From Nothophaeocryptopus gaeumannii (taxonomy: Eukaryota > Ascomycota > Dothideomycetes > Mycosphaerellales > Mycosphaerellaceae): a DNA stretch of 64,000 bases. Shown one piece after another: positions 19,339 through 30,890 of the stretch. A program made the translations under genes and the position numbers. The notes beneath the pieces are model-generated. The model searched no databases and had not been told where the DNA came from. It saw nothing but the letters and a program-made list of their open reading frames with translations. The stretch spans positions 2,666,001 to 2,730,000 of the forward strand of contig JASISA010000025.1 of NCBI GenBank assembly GCA_031771865.1. Reading direction: 5' to 3'. Within the stretch, counting starts at the first letter, position 1, and each line of letters opens with the position of its first letter.

Positions 19339-21686
19339 TCAATCTCGCCCCAAACCAATCGCTCTTGGCAGGATACGAGCTGCGCATGAGATGAAGGTCG
19401 CCACAGAAGGCAGGCCGCCCAGGATCATTGTGGCAAGTGTCGGCCGAGAGTCCAGCTGAAGAGCGGCCATAAACAGCGAAGAAAACAAGCCAAGAGCAAC
19501 GGTCGCCCAGAAGTAGGTTCTGCCATTGTCCACGACGCAGCACATTCGAGCTACGTAGTCCGACTCTGCTGTAAACCAGAAGCCGATCGTCATGTTTCGT
19601 GTCGCAATGAAGGTCGGGGCTGTCTCGATCAGGCCCCAAAGGATGAGCGCAAAGCCAATAGCAAAATCACCGGACATTCTTGGCCTGGCGTTTGGCCTGC
19701 GGATAAGGATCTGGAGGATATTTACCACTGCGCAAACTCCTGCGGCTGCAGTTAGTGAGTACAGTGGGATTGCTTCGGCTTTGATCGTCCATTGGGGAAT
19801 AGAGGGAGTGGGTGAGGTGCTGTTCTTTCCCATATCCTCAACCTTGATCGGTATCGCTGCAGCTTGCGCACGCGGTAGCATAGACGTGATCGCGCATGTT
19901 GAGGTTCCGCCCAAGCCAGACAGCAGGTGCTGAGATGCCCTACATAATATGAGCTTCAGTCTCTCTGAGAACCGATCTGTGAACATCGATCGTCCAAAGG
20001 GCTCTGATCCATCGGCAGTTTGATTATCAGACCAACCGGGGCCGAAACAAAAACTCTTCCAATTCAGTCCACGCATAGTATAGTCTTCCGGAAGCGGACA
20101 AGCATTGTCCTCGCGTTCTGAGGGCAAGACACTTTGGCTTGCGCATTGAAGCAAGTGCGCAGGCAATTGCTGCCGCGAAGAGACGGCGTTGAAGAAATCA
20201 GCCAGCAGGTTCCAACCCAACCGTTCCGTATCGGTTGAGAGGCGGAGACTCCACGAGTCTCCGCGGTCAAGTCGTGTTCGCAAAGCTTGTAAAGTGTGCA
20301 GCCAGACTAAACTAACGTGGACAAATGGTATACAATGTGTAATTGAAGACCCATCGTGACGTATGGTGGAGTTGAAGCAATCAACACCGGAAACGGTCAA
20401 GGGCAGCAGGTTTTGAAGGGCAGTGGTTCTTGGTGTCGTGTAGTTCCTCTCCTGTTGGCGTGAAAGAGGATGTTCGTATTGCATCGCTTGGTTTATGGCT
20501 GCCGTGCATAGCTACGTACAGATCAGTATCGTTGTATCATGAACGTGAGAATTCCGGTGCACAGACATGCCACATGGTATTTGTTGGCGTTCCTAGTTCA
20601 AAGAGCGCCATGATATTGGTAGTTGCCAGTTGTGTACCAAAGTCGCTCAATTGACTTGGCTGATGTTTGAGCAATTCAAGCGCATCGTTGCCAACGTTCA
20701 TCTTCAACTGATCGTGACCACTGTAGATGAGTGCATGGAAGGTGACCATCCTTGCCTCCGCATATCGTCCACCGTTGAAGAAAGTCTGTTCATCTTGGAC
20801 TATAGGGGCGCAAAGAGGCGATAGACTATATCGCGCATTCGCAAAGGGTGTGACGAGGGTCAGTGACTTGGAGTAAAGGCAGAATTTGCGGAGGCTTGGT
20901 CTCTCGAGAATTCCCAGGTGGTGATAGAGTCGTCCACTACAAGGATATCAGAGCAGTCCAAGTTTCCTTTGAAGGTATATCAGTTGACTTACGCGGCCGG
21001 ATGTCTGTCAGACGCCATCGTATACCATCGAGCTGCAATACCGCCCCAAGTGGCATGAGTCTCTTTCTCTTCCTGATAGACAGTCAGTAATGCACCCCGG
21101 CTGTCGATATTCCTCAGGGCTAACCCACTTCAATAGCCATACGATATCGTGCAAGGTCACCCATACACTCTATCCACGTATCTGTGAAGGCCGGAACAGT
21201 CTCGAATAGCAATGCCATCATTTGGTATGCCAGGTAAATGAAGGCGAGCATATAGTCTTGAGACTCAGGTCTGCGGTGCCGTAGTACTTCCAGGAACGCA
21301 TGTATGCCATGTTTCCACATTCTAGCCGGCATGCTGTACTTGGTCGGCAGGTCACGCAGAGCTTTAGTAGCAGACGGATGCTGGGTAGCCATTAGGAAGT
21401 CGTGCTGCTCGTTAAGTAGCGTACGGTGTAGGGCAATGAGGGCTTGCAATCGCTCTGCACCCAGCTTCGACTTCAGGTCGGCAGCTTGCGCCGTATCGAT
21501 ATTGATGCATTTTGCCTCTACCATGACCAGTCCCGCGTATATCCCCTTGACCTCAGCCGCGAGCTGGTCCTGGGAGAAAGGTCTCGAATCTGGCTGCATG
21601 ATCGAGCCGGCATAGCGGTCAACTGGAATGGAAGCACGAGGCTTCGCTCTCGTATACAAACGGCCTTCGTGCATGTGTGCGGCCAT
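19339..21686 (-). CDS. Est1/SMG7-type DNA/RNA-binding protein with C-terminal membrane helices
   Basis: Four exons: complement(join(19339..20511, 20567..20936, 20993..21072, 21129..21686)), 726 residues. Introns: 21073-21128 (GTGGGT, TACTGAC branch, TATCAG), 20937-20992 (GTAAGT...GTAG) and 20512-20566 (GTCTGT...GTAG, weakest). Residues about 40-230 match the fungal Est1-type family: VKGIYAGLVMVEAKC, LQALIALHRTLLNEQHDF, MPARMWKHGIHAFLEVLRH, TWIECMGDLARYRMAIE, then ATWGGIAARWY and GRLYHHLGIL; family-like sequence continues into exon 4 (LPEDYTMRGL). In place of a soluble tail, the last 150 residues have four hydrophobic segments (about 586-605, 618-640, 668-687, 695-714). The start is uncertain: a small upstream exon may be missing. 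Est1/SMG relatives act in telomere maintenance or nonsense-mediated decay; a membrane-bound role would be inference. Confidence 0.7.
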
Positions 21687-22286
21687 CGCACGATTATCGA
21701 GATCCCTCTCTCAGGCCACAATGGGTGGATCGACTCTTGCTGAGTGCCAGTCCCCAAAGCGACAATCGGCGGGTGTATGACTTGAGGTTTGAATGCTGGT
21801 ACGATCGGCGGCATCTAGCTTGCGGATGAAGACTCTAGCGTCGTGAACGCTGAAAGATGACAGACGGGAATGTGCAGCGGGAGTAGTGAAAAAGAGGTGT
21901 TAGGAGCTGGCACTACATTCGGAGTAAGGATGTCAGGTGTTAATGTACGCAGCCGTAAGTTCTACTCGCACCCTGTTTCGCTCGACTCAGCCGCACTCGT
22001 CATGCACGGTTGTAGTACACTTCATCACCTCACCTCCATGAAGGCGCCCTCTCATTCCCCCGATACGTGCTGTCAACAAGCTGCTTTTGCTCCAGGATAT
22101 TGAATACTAGAGTCGCCGATTGAGCTTCGCCAGGCTCAATAGAAATTGAGGACCCAAGCAGCGGTCAGCATACGAATCTCGCGCTCCTTGTCTCGGACAT
22201 ATGAGCGTCAGTGGTCGATATAGACGCCATCGGCATCGATCGAGGAGTACACTTCGGCGTCGTATTGCCTCCAGACCAGAAGAGAG
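21687..22286. other. Intergenic between divergent genes, no firm gene
   Basis: About 600 bp. A missing first exon of the Est1-like gene could lie here: the frame RERDLDNRAM runs directly into its start, bounded upstream by TGA. Confidence 0.4.
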
Positions 22287-23173
22287 ATGAGACAAGAGTC
22301 AAGCAGCAAAGATTTCCCAGAGCTCGTATCGTCCACATTCAGCGATTGGGGCTGCTTGGTCGTTCAGCTCGGCTCGACAGCTATGGGACACTGCCAGGAT
22401 ACTTGTGCCGCGAACAATACAAACCCTCGAATGAAAGGCACAACTTCCATCGCAGCACGGAATGCTGAGGGCCAGCTGCGAAAACTGGGACGCATATTCA
22501 TGGTACCATGGCAGGAAGCGCACGACAGAACCCATAACGTCTCTTCATCAGACCGAGCTCATCAGGCCGATCGGCGAGGGCTAAGCTGCCGGGCATATCG
22601 TACCCTCACTCGCACCGCTAAGTGCATGATCCTTTTGACCGCGCCGCTGCCAGCTCTTGTCGTCAACCAATACGCCTTATCAAACGATCTGTCCATTACC
22701 CGGAAGCAAGCCAAACCGCTGGAATGGGGCCTTCTTCGCGACTTGCCTTGCCATCTGAAGGTCAGTGATGCTGAATAGGCTGGCGTAGGATCCTTGCTGA
22801 CGGTGTGCAACAGCCCAGCAATCTACCAATCGTCCCCGAAAACACATCGCCCCAACACTTCGCGATATCATCAATAGCAATGACAACACTCCTCAGCATA
22901 CACTGCCAGCTGAACGGACAAGATGCGTACCAAAGATGGATAATGGCCAGTAGCTTGTGTGCTTCGTTCTTGCTGGGCGCAATGATGCGCTGGTCCCCAG
23001 TAGCGATGATTCTCTACATGCTGCCGTGGGCTGCATATCTCGGCGCTATAGTATCGGAAGTGCATGTGACCTGGCGGTGGTTACAGGAGCCTTGGCTGAA
23101 GGTAGAGCGCGTAGAGGACCTCAAAGAGAGCGGATTGGTCTCGGAAAAGGAAGACTACTTGGGAGGTCCATGA
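22287..23173 (+). CDS. Possible two-exon membrane protein, unknown function
   Basis: A 53-nt intron with textbook signals (22761-22813: GTCAGT donor, TTGCTGAC branch, CAACAG acceptor) joins two frames in phase 0: join(22287..22760, 22814..23173), 277 residues. The first exon looks only partly coding and the true start is unclear. The second encodes two or three hydrophobic segments (ISSIAMTTLLSIHCQL; IMASSLCASFLLGAMM; VAMILYMLPWAAYLGAIV) followed by a charged tail (WLKVERVEDLKESGL). No family recognised. Hydrophobic segment spacing loosely recalls the C-terminus of the neighbouring Est1-like protein; this is only an impression. Confidence 0.4.
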
Positions 23174-23637
23174 TCATGTTGCTGGACTTACGGGATTTCA
23201 GCTGGCGTAGATGCGGAATCGGCGCCTCGATGATGGGCGATGGTAACTACTCTGTGTGTGTGCAGGTATTCACCAACAAGAGCTTCCCAGGGGTGAACTT
23301 GCGCGCTGGTCAGAGCGTTCGGGTCTAACGCGTCTCGGAACAAACCACGTGACTTGTCCATTTCTGTTGAATCGCAGCTCGAAATACTACGTCAACCTTT
23401 TATCATTCGGCGGATACACATTCACAGAGGTAGAATGTTCTTCGTAGACGCCTTCGGACAAGATTTGTGGAGCCCACTTGCAACTATGTCTTACTCGTTC
23501 CGATGCTTCCATCACATTCAGCAACGCCAATTTCCCAGCAACGATGTCTCCTACAGACACCCTCTCATCCTGTTCACAACTTACAGTCTTCTATGTCGTG
23601 CCATGTTGCACCCGCAATTCATTCTTCGTCACTTCTT
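23174..23637. other. Intergenic, no gene seen
   Basis: About 460 bp between two converging models; only motif-free short frames. Confidence 0.4.
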
Positions 23638-23761
23638 TCAACCCTCCTTGGCCCATTTCGCTGCTTCCTCCTTGTCAAGTGCCGGCATCGGCAGGTTCGA
23701 GTTGTGCCCACCCATAGCATACCCCTCGTCCTCATCCTCCACTTCCTTCTTGGTCGCTATA

Positions 23762-24196
23762 TTAGCGATCTCCATCTGCATCTGCTGGCCCAAGTCGATA
23801 TACAAAATGGCCGTTGTACTGCCGTCTTCCTTCCTTGACCTCAGCCCAGCGCTTTGAATCTCTGCGACACTTGACTTTTGACAACGCTCCAAACAGATCA
23901 GTGAATGTACCTGTCGTTTTAAGATCTTCGCTGATGGATTGCTTGGGTCCAGCGTCCGCAAGCCTATTCCTGAGGATGAAACTGTTGCAGTCGTCGCTGA
24001 GTTGAATGCCTTGAATGGTGGTGCCAGGCGTAGGATTGAATCGTGTGCGAACCTGCAGCCAGTTGTTAAGCCTTGGCAGATTCGTATCTACTAGAGCTTG
24101 TACACCGATCTCTATCTGTTGCTCTCGTGTCTGGACCTTAATCAGAAGCAGTACGATGACAGGAGCGTAATGAAAGGTGTACTTACTAGGCTTCAA
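23762..24196 (-). CDS. Fragment of a conserved fungal protein, gene model incomplete
   Basis: A minus-strand frame contains GTTIQGIQLSDDCNSFILRNR, QSISEDLKTTGTFTDLFGALSKVKCRRDSKRW and EGRRQYNGHFVYRLG, which look like a conserved globular core. Upstream, a GTAAGT donor near 24185 suggests an earlier exon (KGLSDEISNAGRLKP or GGIMLKPKVFRTKS), but I could not connect it in phase. Downstream, the -1 frame carries an acidic protein-like tail (LYIDLGQQMQMEIANIATKKEVEDEDEG) to a stop at 23638, so an extra intron or a frameshift is possible. The whole gene probably covers 23638 to about 24350. Function unknown. Confidence 0.4.
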   Translation of the reverse strand: MKPSKYTFHYAPVIVLLLIKVQTREQQIEIGVQALVDTNLPRLNNWLQVRTRFNPTPGTTIQGIQLSDDCNSFILRNRLADAGPKQSISEDLKTTGTFTDLFGALSKVKCRRDSKRWAEVKEGRRQYNGHFVYRLGPADADGDR

Positions 24197-24369
24197 TCGT
24201 CCTGCATTGGAGATTTCGTCCGAAAGACCTTTGGTTTCAACATGATTCCGCCAGCGGTTGAGCTGTCCGCAGGCGGCTTCCTAAAATCAGGTGATTGTCT
24301 GCGGGGAGCTTGCTTGTCTTTGAGGCTAGAATCTCCATGATGCTCGTGGAATGTGAAGAAGACCGAACA

Positions 24370-27300
24370 TTACGGCGAGGCCTTGAAGAGGCTGAAGCGA
24401 CCTTTCTTCCGCTTCGTCTTCGCTATCAACTTGATAGAAGCTCGCAAAGCGGTCTCGAGGACCTCCACCACACCATCGTTAGCTTTCGCAGAGCATTCTA
24501 GATATCGAGAAGCCCCAATTTTGAGCCGATAAGCTTCACACTGTAAGATGTCAGTTGGACCCGAAACTGCTGGACTAGGCTTATGTAGAGTGATGCTCAC
24601 TCACCAAGGGTGTCTCACCTCTTGCCGAGACATGATACGTTTGTCGGTGTACTGATACCTCTTCACCTCCCGAGGGGTATCTCTCAACTCGCTTTTACAG
24701 CCAACGAGAAGTACATATGGTCTGTCAGTCCGACAGCTGAAAAGCTCTGGAAGCCACTGGCATGGGTGTTAGCCAAGGCCTGCTGCGCAAACCGCGGAGT
24801 ACTTGCTTTATCCATTAGATTTTCCAAAGAGAGGGGATCATCGATGGCAAAACATGCCAATATGCAGTGCGAAACGCGCAAAGCCGAATGAAAGATTCCA
24901 GAGATTGGGAAGTCCGTCTGTCCTGGTAGGTCGAGCAACAGTGCCTCGACTTTTTTGTTGTCGACTGTGCACTCCACGGTGTCTACACCATGACCCAGGT
25001 CCCAGCGCTAAATAGAGAATCAGCATTTGCAATCTGTCTCATCCGTCGACCTCGGCAGAGGTTGCGACGTAAGACTTACCTCGGAGAACTTGTGCCCAAG
25101 GCATCTTCTGGAGAAGCAGTTAGCACTTGCGCACAGGGAAGGCAGATCATCGACTTACTGCATCAAAGAGGTTTTACCGCTACAGCCATCGCCAAGCAGA
25201 AGGATGGAGATGAAATCTGACTTTGCCATCTGCTGCTGATAGTGCGGTCCGTCCTTTGGCTCCACGCTCGGCGTACCGCCATCAGTTCCGGCTAGTGACA
25301 CAACGCTGGAGCCCTGAATGTTGATAACGACATTGTTCAGTGATCCCCCTCTAAACTTTGCAAGAGTTTCGGCGTCCAGCCTTGTTGCAGCTGCTGGTGA
25401 AGCTTTCCTCGGAGTTGCTGGCACAACACTCGATGCTGGTACAGGTCTGTGCAGTATTGAGGAACGCGAATCTGTTCGATGTACGATACTTATCGGCACG
25501 GCAGTCGCTCTATCGAGAGCAGCAGGTCGAGTTATAGCAGCATCTCTCGTTGTGAGGAGGCGCTCGTAGTCTGCAGCCTCCTGGGTCCAAGAGCGCTTTG
25601 CTTTCATTTCTGGGGGCTTTTTGGCATTTTCTTCCTGTGATTCTTCTACAGATGCCCAAATAGACATTTTGGATTGCCCTGTTGGACCGTTTACGAATGG
25701 CGATGGGTCATCATCGGACCCAAGGTCGGTCTCTGACGGAACTGGTCCCATCGGTGTGTCGCCGCTGTCACCGCGAGTCGACGACAAAGTCGATGTGCCA
25801 GACGTATCGCAGATTGCATCAGCTGCGCTCGAATCGTGTCTTGTAGCAGAAGTTGAAGCCGCAGAAGAGTAAGACTCAATCATGCGTGCAATAGGCTCTG
25901 GACTTGTGGATGTCGGAGGGCCTCTCTCTGTGACGATGTTGTCGATAACGGGCTTCACGGAGGGGCAGCTCCCACGATGCGACAGTTGCCCATGCTGCAC
26001 TCGCTCGATGGATTTGGACAACCCGGCAAGAGCCGAGGCTGCCCAGTCCTGGGCATTGAAGGAGACTGTCGTCTTCCGACCCCGACAGGCTGTTCACTAT
26101 GCCACTTCCGCTCCTTGTCTCGCCAGTGACTAATGTTGCGGCGTTGAATGCTTTCAGTGGCGTCTCGGAAAGGTCCTCAATCAGTCTGGTATCTCTGGGG
26201 CGAATGTTGTGGGCCAAGGGTGTCTCGAAATGCATCATGTGCTGATTTGTCTGCAATATTTGTCGCGCAAAGCCATTATTACTTCGCTCTGGCAGGGTCA
26301 TTGCGACTGCTTCGTTAGACTGCTCTCCTTGTTCGGACTCATGATCGGGGTTCCCCAGCGAGGTCCGTGTGGTCATGGATCGTTGCGAGACAGATACCGC
26401 ACTCCATGTAGTTGAGCTCCCAGAGGCAGAAGAGCTACTAATGGTGAGAGCCGCGGCTTCCAAGTTTGAAAGCATGAATCTGTATACCTCTTCGTCGTCT
26501 TCATTGTGTGCGTGGCAAATGTTGATGAGTAGTAGCAAGCATGCTCGAATATCACTTGTGCACTGAAGTTTTTTGTAGCCCTGCAAAGCGCGCCGAGCGT
26601 GTAATAGTGCTAGCATATTGTTCCCTTCTTCATGAAGGATGGCTGCGAGCAAAAATACGTCTTCCAGGTAACTCGCATCTTTTCTGTGCCCTAGGCGTCC
26701 CCTGATGTTCAATTTCTGATTCAAGGCGGTCTGCGCCTCTGTCCACTTGTGTTGAGTTTTGTATATTTTGAAAAGATGGTCCAGGACTTCAAGTTGCTTA
26801 AGCATCTGCTTGGCTGCGTGGGGCCCTCGCTGATCGGAATATGAATTCGACAGCCTGGTGGAGCATTTCTTCAGAATCCTCTCAGCTTCTTTCCAGTCAC
26901 ATTCGTCCAGCTTGTGCCGTGCTTTATCCAAAAGTAGAGATGTTATCTCATCTTCCAAGTCGTCATCAGAATCCGCGCTGGTTTCGCTTTCATTCAGCGC
27001 ATCGACGTCCGCCACAGATTGGGGAGGCTGAGAGTCGTTCTGACCGTTCGTGTGCGCGCTACGAGAATTCATCCAGCGGCTGATGGCTATGTTCTGTTCT
27101 AGCGGGAAACAATCGCCAAAGTCAGATAGAATGACCGTGCTGGCGGGATGGTCCCCAGCACGAGACGCTGTTGCAGTTGAGGCGGAGGAGACAATGCTAG
27201 CGGCAGATTTGATGCATTCCTGTAGGTGGGCTAGCGTGGCGAGTCGACCTTCGTGTTGATCTGTCTCATCGGCTTTAGACAGCAACATCTCTCGAACCTG

Positions 27301-27399
27301 GCTGATGGCGTTTGCAATCCGGCGGACATCCTTTTGCAAGTCGTGAATATCGGGTCCCATGTCTTCAGAGGCTCCATAGTGGGTGATTTGATTGTCCAA
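24370..27399 (-). CDS. Multi-domain protein with C-terminal Rho-like GTPase domain
   Basis: Model: complement(join(24370..24540, 24619..24756, 24807..25007, 25080..25107, 25159..26048, 26131..27399)), 898 residues. The N-terminal 420 residues contain a helical region that looks TPR-like (about 140-300: DKARHKLDECDWKEAERILKK, AEARTALNQ-type repeats, LHEEGNNMLALLHARRALQGYKK). A disordered Ser/Thr-rich linker follows. Residues about 700-898 are a Rho/Rac-type GTPase: G1 GDGCSGKT (709-716), G3 DLPGQ (canonical DTAGQ), G4 VGCKSEL (canonical TKxD), G5 ECSAK. The end is basic (KTKRKKGRFSLF) and lacks a CAAX box. Four introns within the GTPase domain fit exactly; one uses a GC donor (24757-24806). 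The 82-nt junction at 26049-26130 has weak signals and could instead be a frameshift. Confidence 0.75.
24757..24806 (-). other. GC-AG intron in the Rho-like gene
   Basis: On the minus strand, exon sequence ATGGATAAA is followed by GCAAGT, a GGCTAAC branch point and a GCCAG acceptor, 50 nt in all. Splicing joins SLENLMDK to WLPELFSC, exactly as expected for a Rho-family domain, while the unspliced frame gives non-family sequence and a later stop. Confidence 0.8.
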
Positions 27400-28788
27400 G
27401 ATGATCGTTTGCAGGGAAAGTCGTCTTCCTCGCGAGCGAAGTTAAGCCTGATGGCAATTGGAAGTATCATGATCAGGCTGTAGGGCGAGGATATTCAGAG
27501 CTTCGTACTTCTCGGGTGCTTGCCAGGCACATGCATAGCTTGGCGACAATGTTTGAAGACTGCCTAGGAACCGCTTCACATTGCGGATTTGGAAGGGGCT
27601 GGCAAGATCTGGCTAAGATGAGAGACGCAACTCATTTCAATTTTTGCGCATGCTCATTCATGCATGCGCGGTCGTCCAGAGAGCACATTCCGTCCATGCG
27701 ACCCAGGCACGTTCAGTGGCCAGGATCAGCATTACGTCCACGTCGTTCTTCCTGCTTCTCTGCTCTTCTTTGCTACAAGATTTCGTCATGACCTGAGATA
27801 GTCGGCACCACGTAGCCTTGCTGCCAGTAGAACTGTTCAGTTCGGTGTCCTTCTCAGAGGCCCATGAAGGGTATTCGATTCAAACTGTGTACTTCGAAGT
27901 CATTGAAGGCTCAGCAGTGTGCGAACCGGAGCTGCTGGCAGCGCTCCTAAGTTTTCTTCGTTCTTTGGATTTCGGAGGAGAGTGTCCTTCATGAATCTTT
28001 GCCTGCCGTCGGCCTGTCGCAGTTCGCATTGTCAAAGCGCCAGCAGATCCCGGGTGAGCACGGAAATGAGGAACTTCCTGTACCAGGGTCTTAGTCGAAA
28101 GCGAACCACGATACCATCACAGCACGGTCTGTACAATGATCAGCCCAACCATCAAGTGAGGTCGTATCCCAGCGTCAAGTATAATTCAGATAGATTAATG
28201 AATGCGGTCTTCTACTGGTTCCCGTCTTGGTCTCTCCAATCTCGCGCCTCGCTGTGCCGTGTATATTCCAGAGAAGGCCATGATCAGACGAGCTCGCTGT
28301 TAATCCTTGACCGGACGTTGGGAGCTCGGTGAAGTATGATGTCGAAGATGTACAGATGCTTGCCCAGGAGAAGGAAGGAAACGCGATATCAAAAGTCAAA
28401 GCGGAGCTGAGTCGGCTTCTCCACAACTCCGCCTCTTCTCTGTCGCTGGAGGCATGTTTATAAGGGTTGGATCGGCGTACACACGGCTGGTAGCAAGAGC
28501 ATGAGTTGCAGAGGCGCGAGCTATAAACTCAAAACAAAACCCAGGAGTTGGTCTCACGTAGTCCGCACGCGCGGATGAACACAGCGTCTTCTCGCTGGAA
28601 TTTTTCAGGACATTCGCTCACTCCAGAGATGGCAATATAGATGAGGGAGCATTCGACGGCGAGACTGGTTATACTGCTCGAAGTGAGCTCGCAGCGCAGC
28701 TCGCATCAGGTAAACGACCATGGTGCACGAATGTCAAGCCGTTTCTGAAGATTATCCTTTGACGAAGCGCGTCGACGCGAATACAGCA
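27400..28788. other. Gene-poor interval
   Basis: About 1.4 kb; short frames on both strands, none with a motif, start context or matching splice sites. Includes the promoter of the Rho-like gene. Confidence 0.45.
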
Positions 28789-29785
28789 TTATTGACGATG
28801 TCTTTCATCACCTGGCAATTCCTGCCTCTCCTGCTGCCCAGCTGCGAGCTCTTGCGGACTCTGACCAGTCACGCTCAGCTCGGTTGGACCATGCTGATTT
28901 ATTGGCGGCTTGTACTCCTGAGTCCCGCCGTATGCAGCATATCCTGGAGGAGCTGCCTGAGCATCGCCAGAGCCCCGCTTATATGAATCCATCATATGTA
29001 TCTGCTCCTTGTCCGCAGAGGCATTCTTCGCACTCTTTCGCCTCCTCGCGAGCAGACACCAGACAAGACCTCCAATTGCCGCGAGGCCTGCGAGCCCAAC
29101 TGCCACACCGATACCTGCTTGCGCGCCTGTGCTCAGACCACTCGAGTTATTACTGCTGTTACTGTTCCCGCTGGCTGTATGCGAAGGCCTATTCGCGTTG
29201 CCTGTGCCGGTCGGTGTCGATGTCGGGGCTGCTGATCGAGTCGTAGTGGAAGGCATACTGGTTTCGGCGGACGGTAAAGCGGTCCATTCACTCGGGGCTA
29301 CAGCCTGGAAGGTCTCTTTACTCGGAGTGCCGTTGCAGATGTCATCGCCACAGCAGTGCCATAGTTGTTCGGTAGCGTTGTACTGTACCCATGTGTGCGC
29401 GAAGCTAGCTGCGATGTGTATCAGTGTCTGCTATACCTTTCTCTCTCAAATGACGGTCCAACTAACTGCATGCACGCTGACACGCAGGATCATTGTAACT
29501 GCCGTCTGTACAGCCTCCAATATACCACCCGCTTCCACCCTGACTTCCATTTTGGAAGTGGCATAAAGCGTCCTCACCACCCTCTGCCCCGCCGAAGCAG
29601 CACAGCTTTGCGCCACCAGCAGTGGCTTCGGAGTTGTTGACTGGATACCAACCGGGAGAGGATTCAGCTATTATGACTTTGCCTGCTTTCCAGAAACATT
29701 GGGTGTCCGGTGTCTGCGCGAATGAGAGAGCCACGAAAGGAAGAAGTGACAGGCCCAGGGCTGATGATTGCATATTCCGTGTCAT
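28789..29785 (-). CDS. Secreted/plasma-membrane Cys-rich protein with one transmembrane helix
   Basis: Two exons, complement(join(28789..29408, 29467..29785)), 312 residues; the 58-nt intron has GTTAGT, CTGATAC and CGCAG. Signal peptide (ALGLSLLPFVALSFAQ), a Cys-rich ectodomain with a family-like order (FWKAGKVI, KLCCFGG, ACTSFAHTWVQYNAT, WHCCGDDICNG), a Ser/Thr/Asn-rich stalk, one membrane helix (GIGVAVGLAGLAAIGGLVWCLL) followed by RRRKS, and a cytoplasmic tail with PPGYAAYGG. This layout is common in fungal wall-sensing or surface proteins without known ligand. The start could be Met1 or Met5. Confidence 0.82.
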
Positions 29786-30890
29786 GGTGTCTCTCCGTCT
29801 TTGAAAGATGTAATGTTTCCCTTTCTGAGGTCGATGTCCATCCAGGCCGGGTGTGTGGTGTACAGAGAGACAGAGAAAGAGCGAGTGCAGGACCTGCCTT
29901 TGAAACCGGTACGGAACAGCGTTGATCTATTCAACCGCTGGGCTTTCGTGTGGTTCAGAAGCCCGCGCGACTATGACAAGCGGGTTGAGCGGCAGCGCTT
30001 CGGGACGGTGCAGACATAGCCCGCAGATGATTGCCCAAGGAGGAGACTTTGCGGCTGAGCGCGCTAGAATATAATTGACTATTCGCAGCCTCAGCCGCAA
30101 TTTGGACTGGAGGCTACTGCGAGACGGCTGGGCTTCTTGTTCTTAACAGGCTGCTTGGTCTTGTGAAGAGAAGACGAAGGATCTTTACGCATCTGGAGTA
30201 ACGTTGGCTCGGTCCCTGCAATTCCGCAACGCTCGACGCCATGTGGAAGAAGTGGCTCTGCCATGTGCTTTCTCGCGTGGTAAATAGACACCATCCGTAT
30301 TCCACGGCGTAGCGATCTTGCTATACGATGGTTCTTCTCACGAGAGAGAGTTGGAGTGTGTTGTTGGTGTGAAGTTGAGGAAGCAGTGGATACTGCTCGA
30401 CGTCGAAGGGGTAACTTAGTCATCCTTGAAACCTCAGGCCTTTACAGCGACCACGACCTTTCTCGTTCTTCCAGAAGCCTTCCATGTCTCGACAAGGACC
30501 GGGGTTTTACTCCTTGCACGACAACGAGCTCGGCAGCGAGCTTCTAAGGCTTTTTTCGTCAAATTCGAGTTCGCCTCCCGCCACGATGATGCACCAGACA
30601 TGATGGGCGGCGGCGGGGACAAGTCGACTATGTTCGCCGGGTTTCAGCAGCGTCTGTACGATGGAACCATCTTCCTCTTCGAGGAACATATATGTGCCTA
30701 TCTATGCACCTCCCAACCGACAGTCGAGCTTATCAGTCTCCCGTAGTACCCTGCAGCGGCACTTCGAAAGACGATCGGCCGAGTCGATACACCTGTAACA
30801 TGTAGACCTCCTCTCGCCTTTCTGCCGCCGGCGGATCGTGATATAGAATCAGCCCTCACAACAACTTCAGACCTTACGGAATGAGCTAAG
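29786..30890. other. Intergenic between divergent genes, no firm gene
   Basis: About 1.1 kb. Minus-strand fragments (for example EEEDGSIVQTLLKPGEHSRL near 30640 and TPVLVETWKASGRTRKVVVAV near 30460) look weakly protein-like but are in different frames and I could not join them; they may be relic sequence. Confidence 0.35.

Noticed and set aside
23862..23910. Possible 49-nt intron (GTACAT...CGCAG) in the 23.6-24.2 kb gene
   Set aside because: It would remove GTFTDLFGALSKVKC, which looks like the conserved core of the protein.
30091..30689. Minus-strand frames between the Cys-rich membrane protein and the permease
   Set aside because: Some pieces look protein-like but lie in three frames without splice sites to join them.
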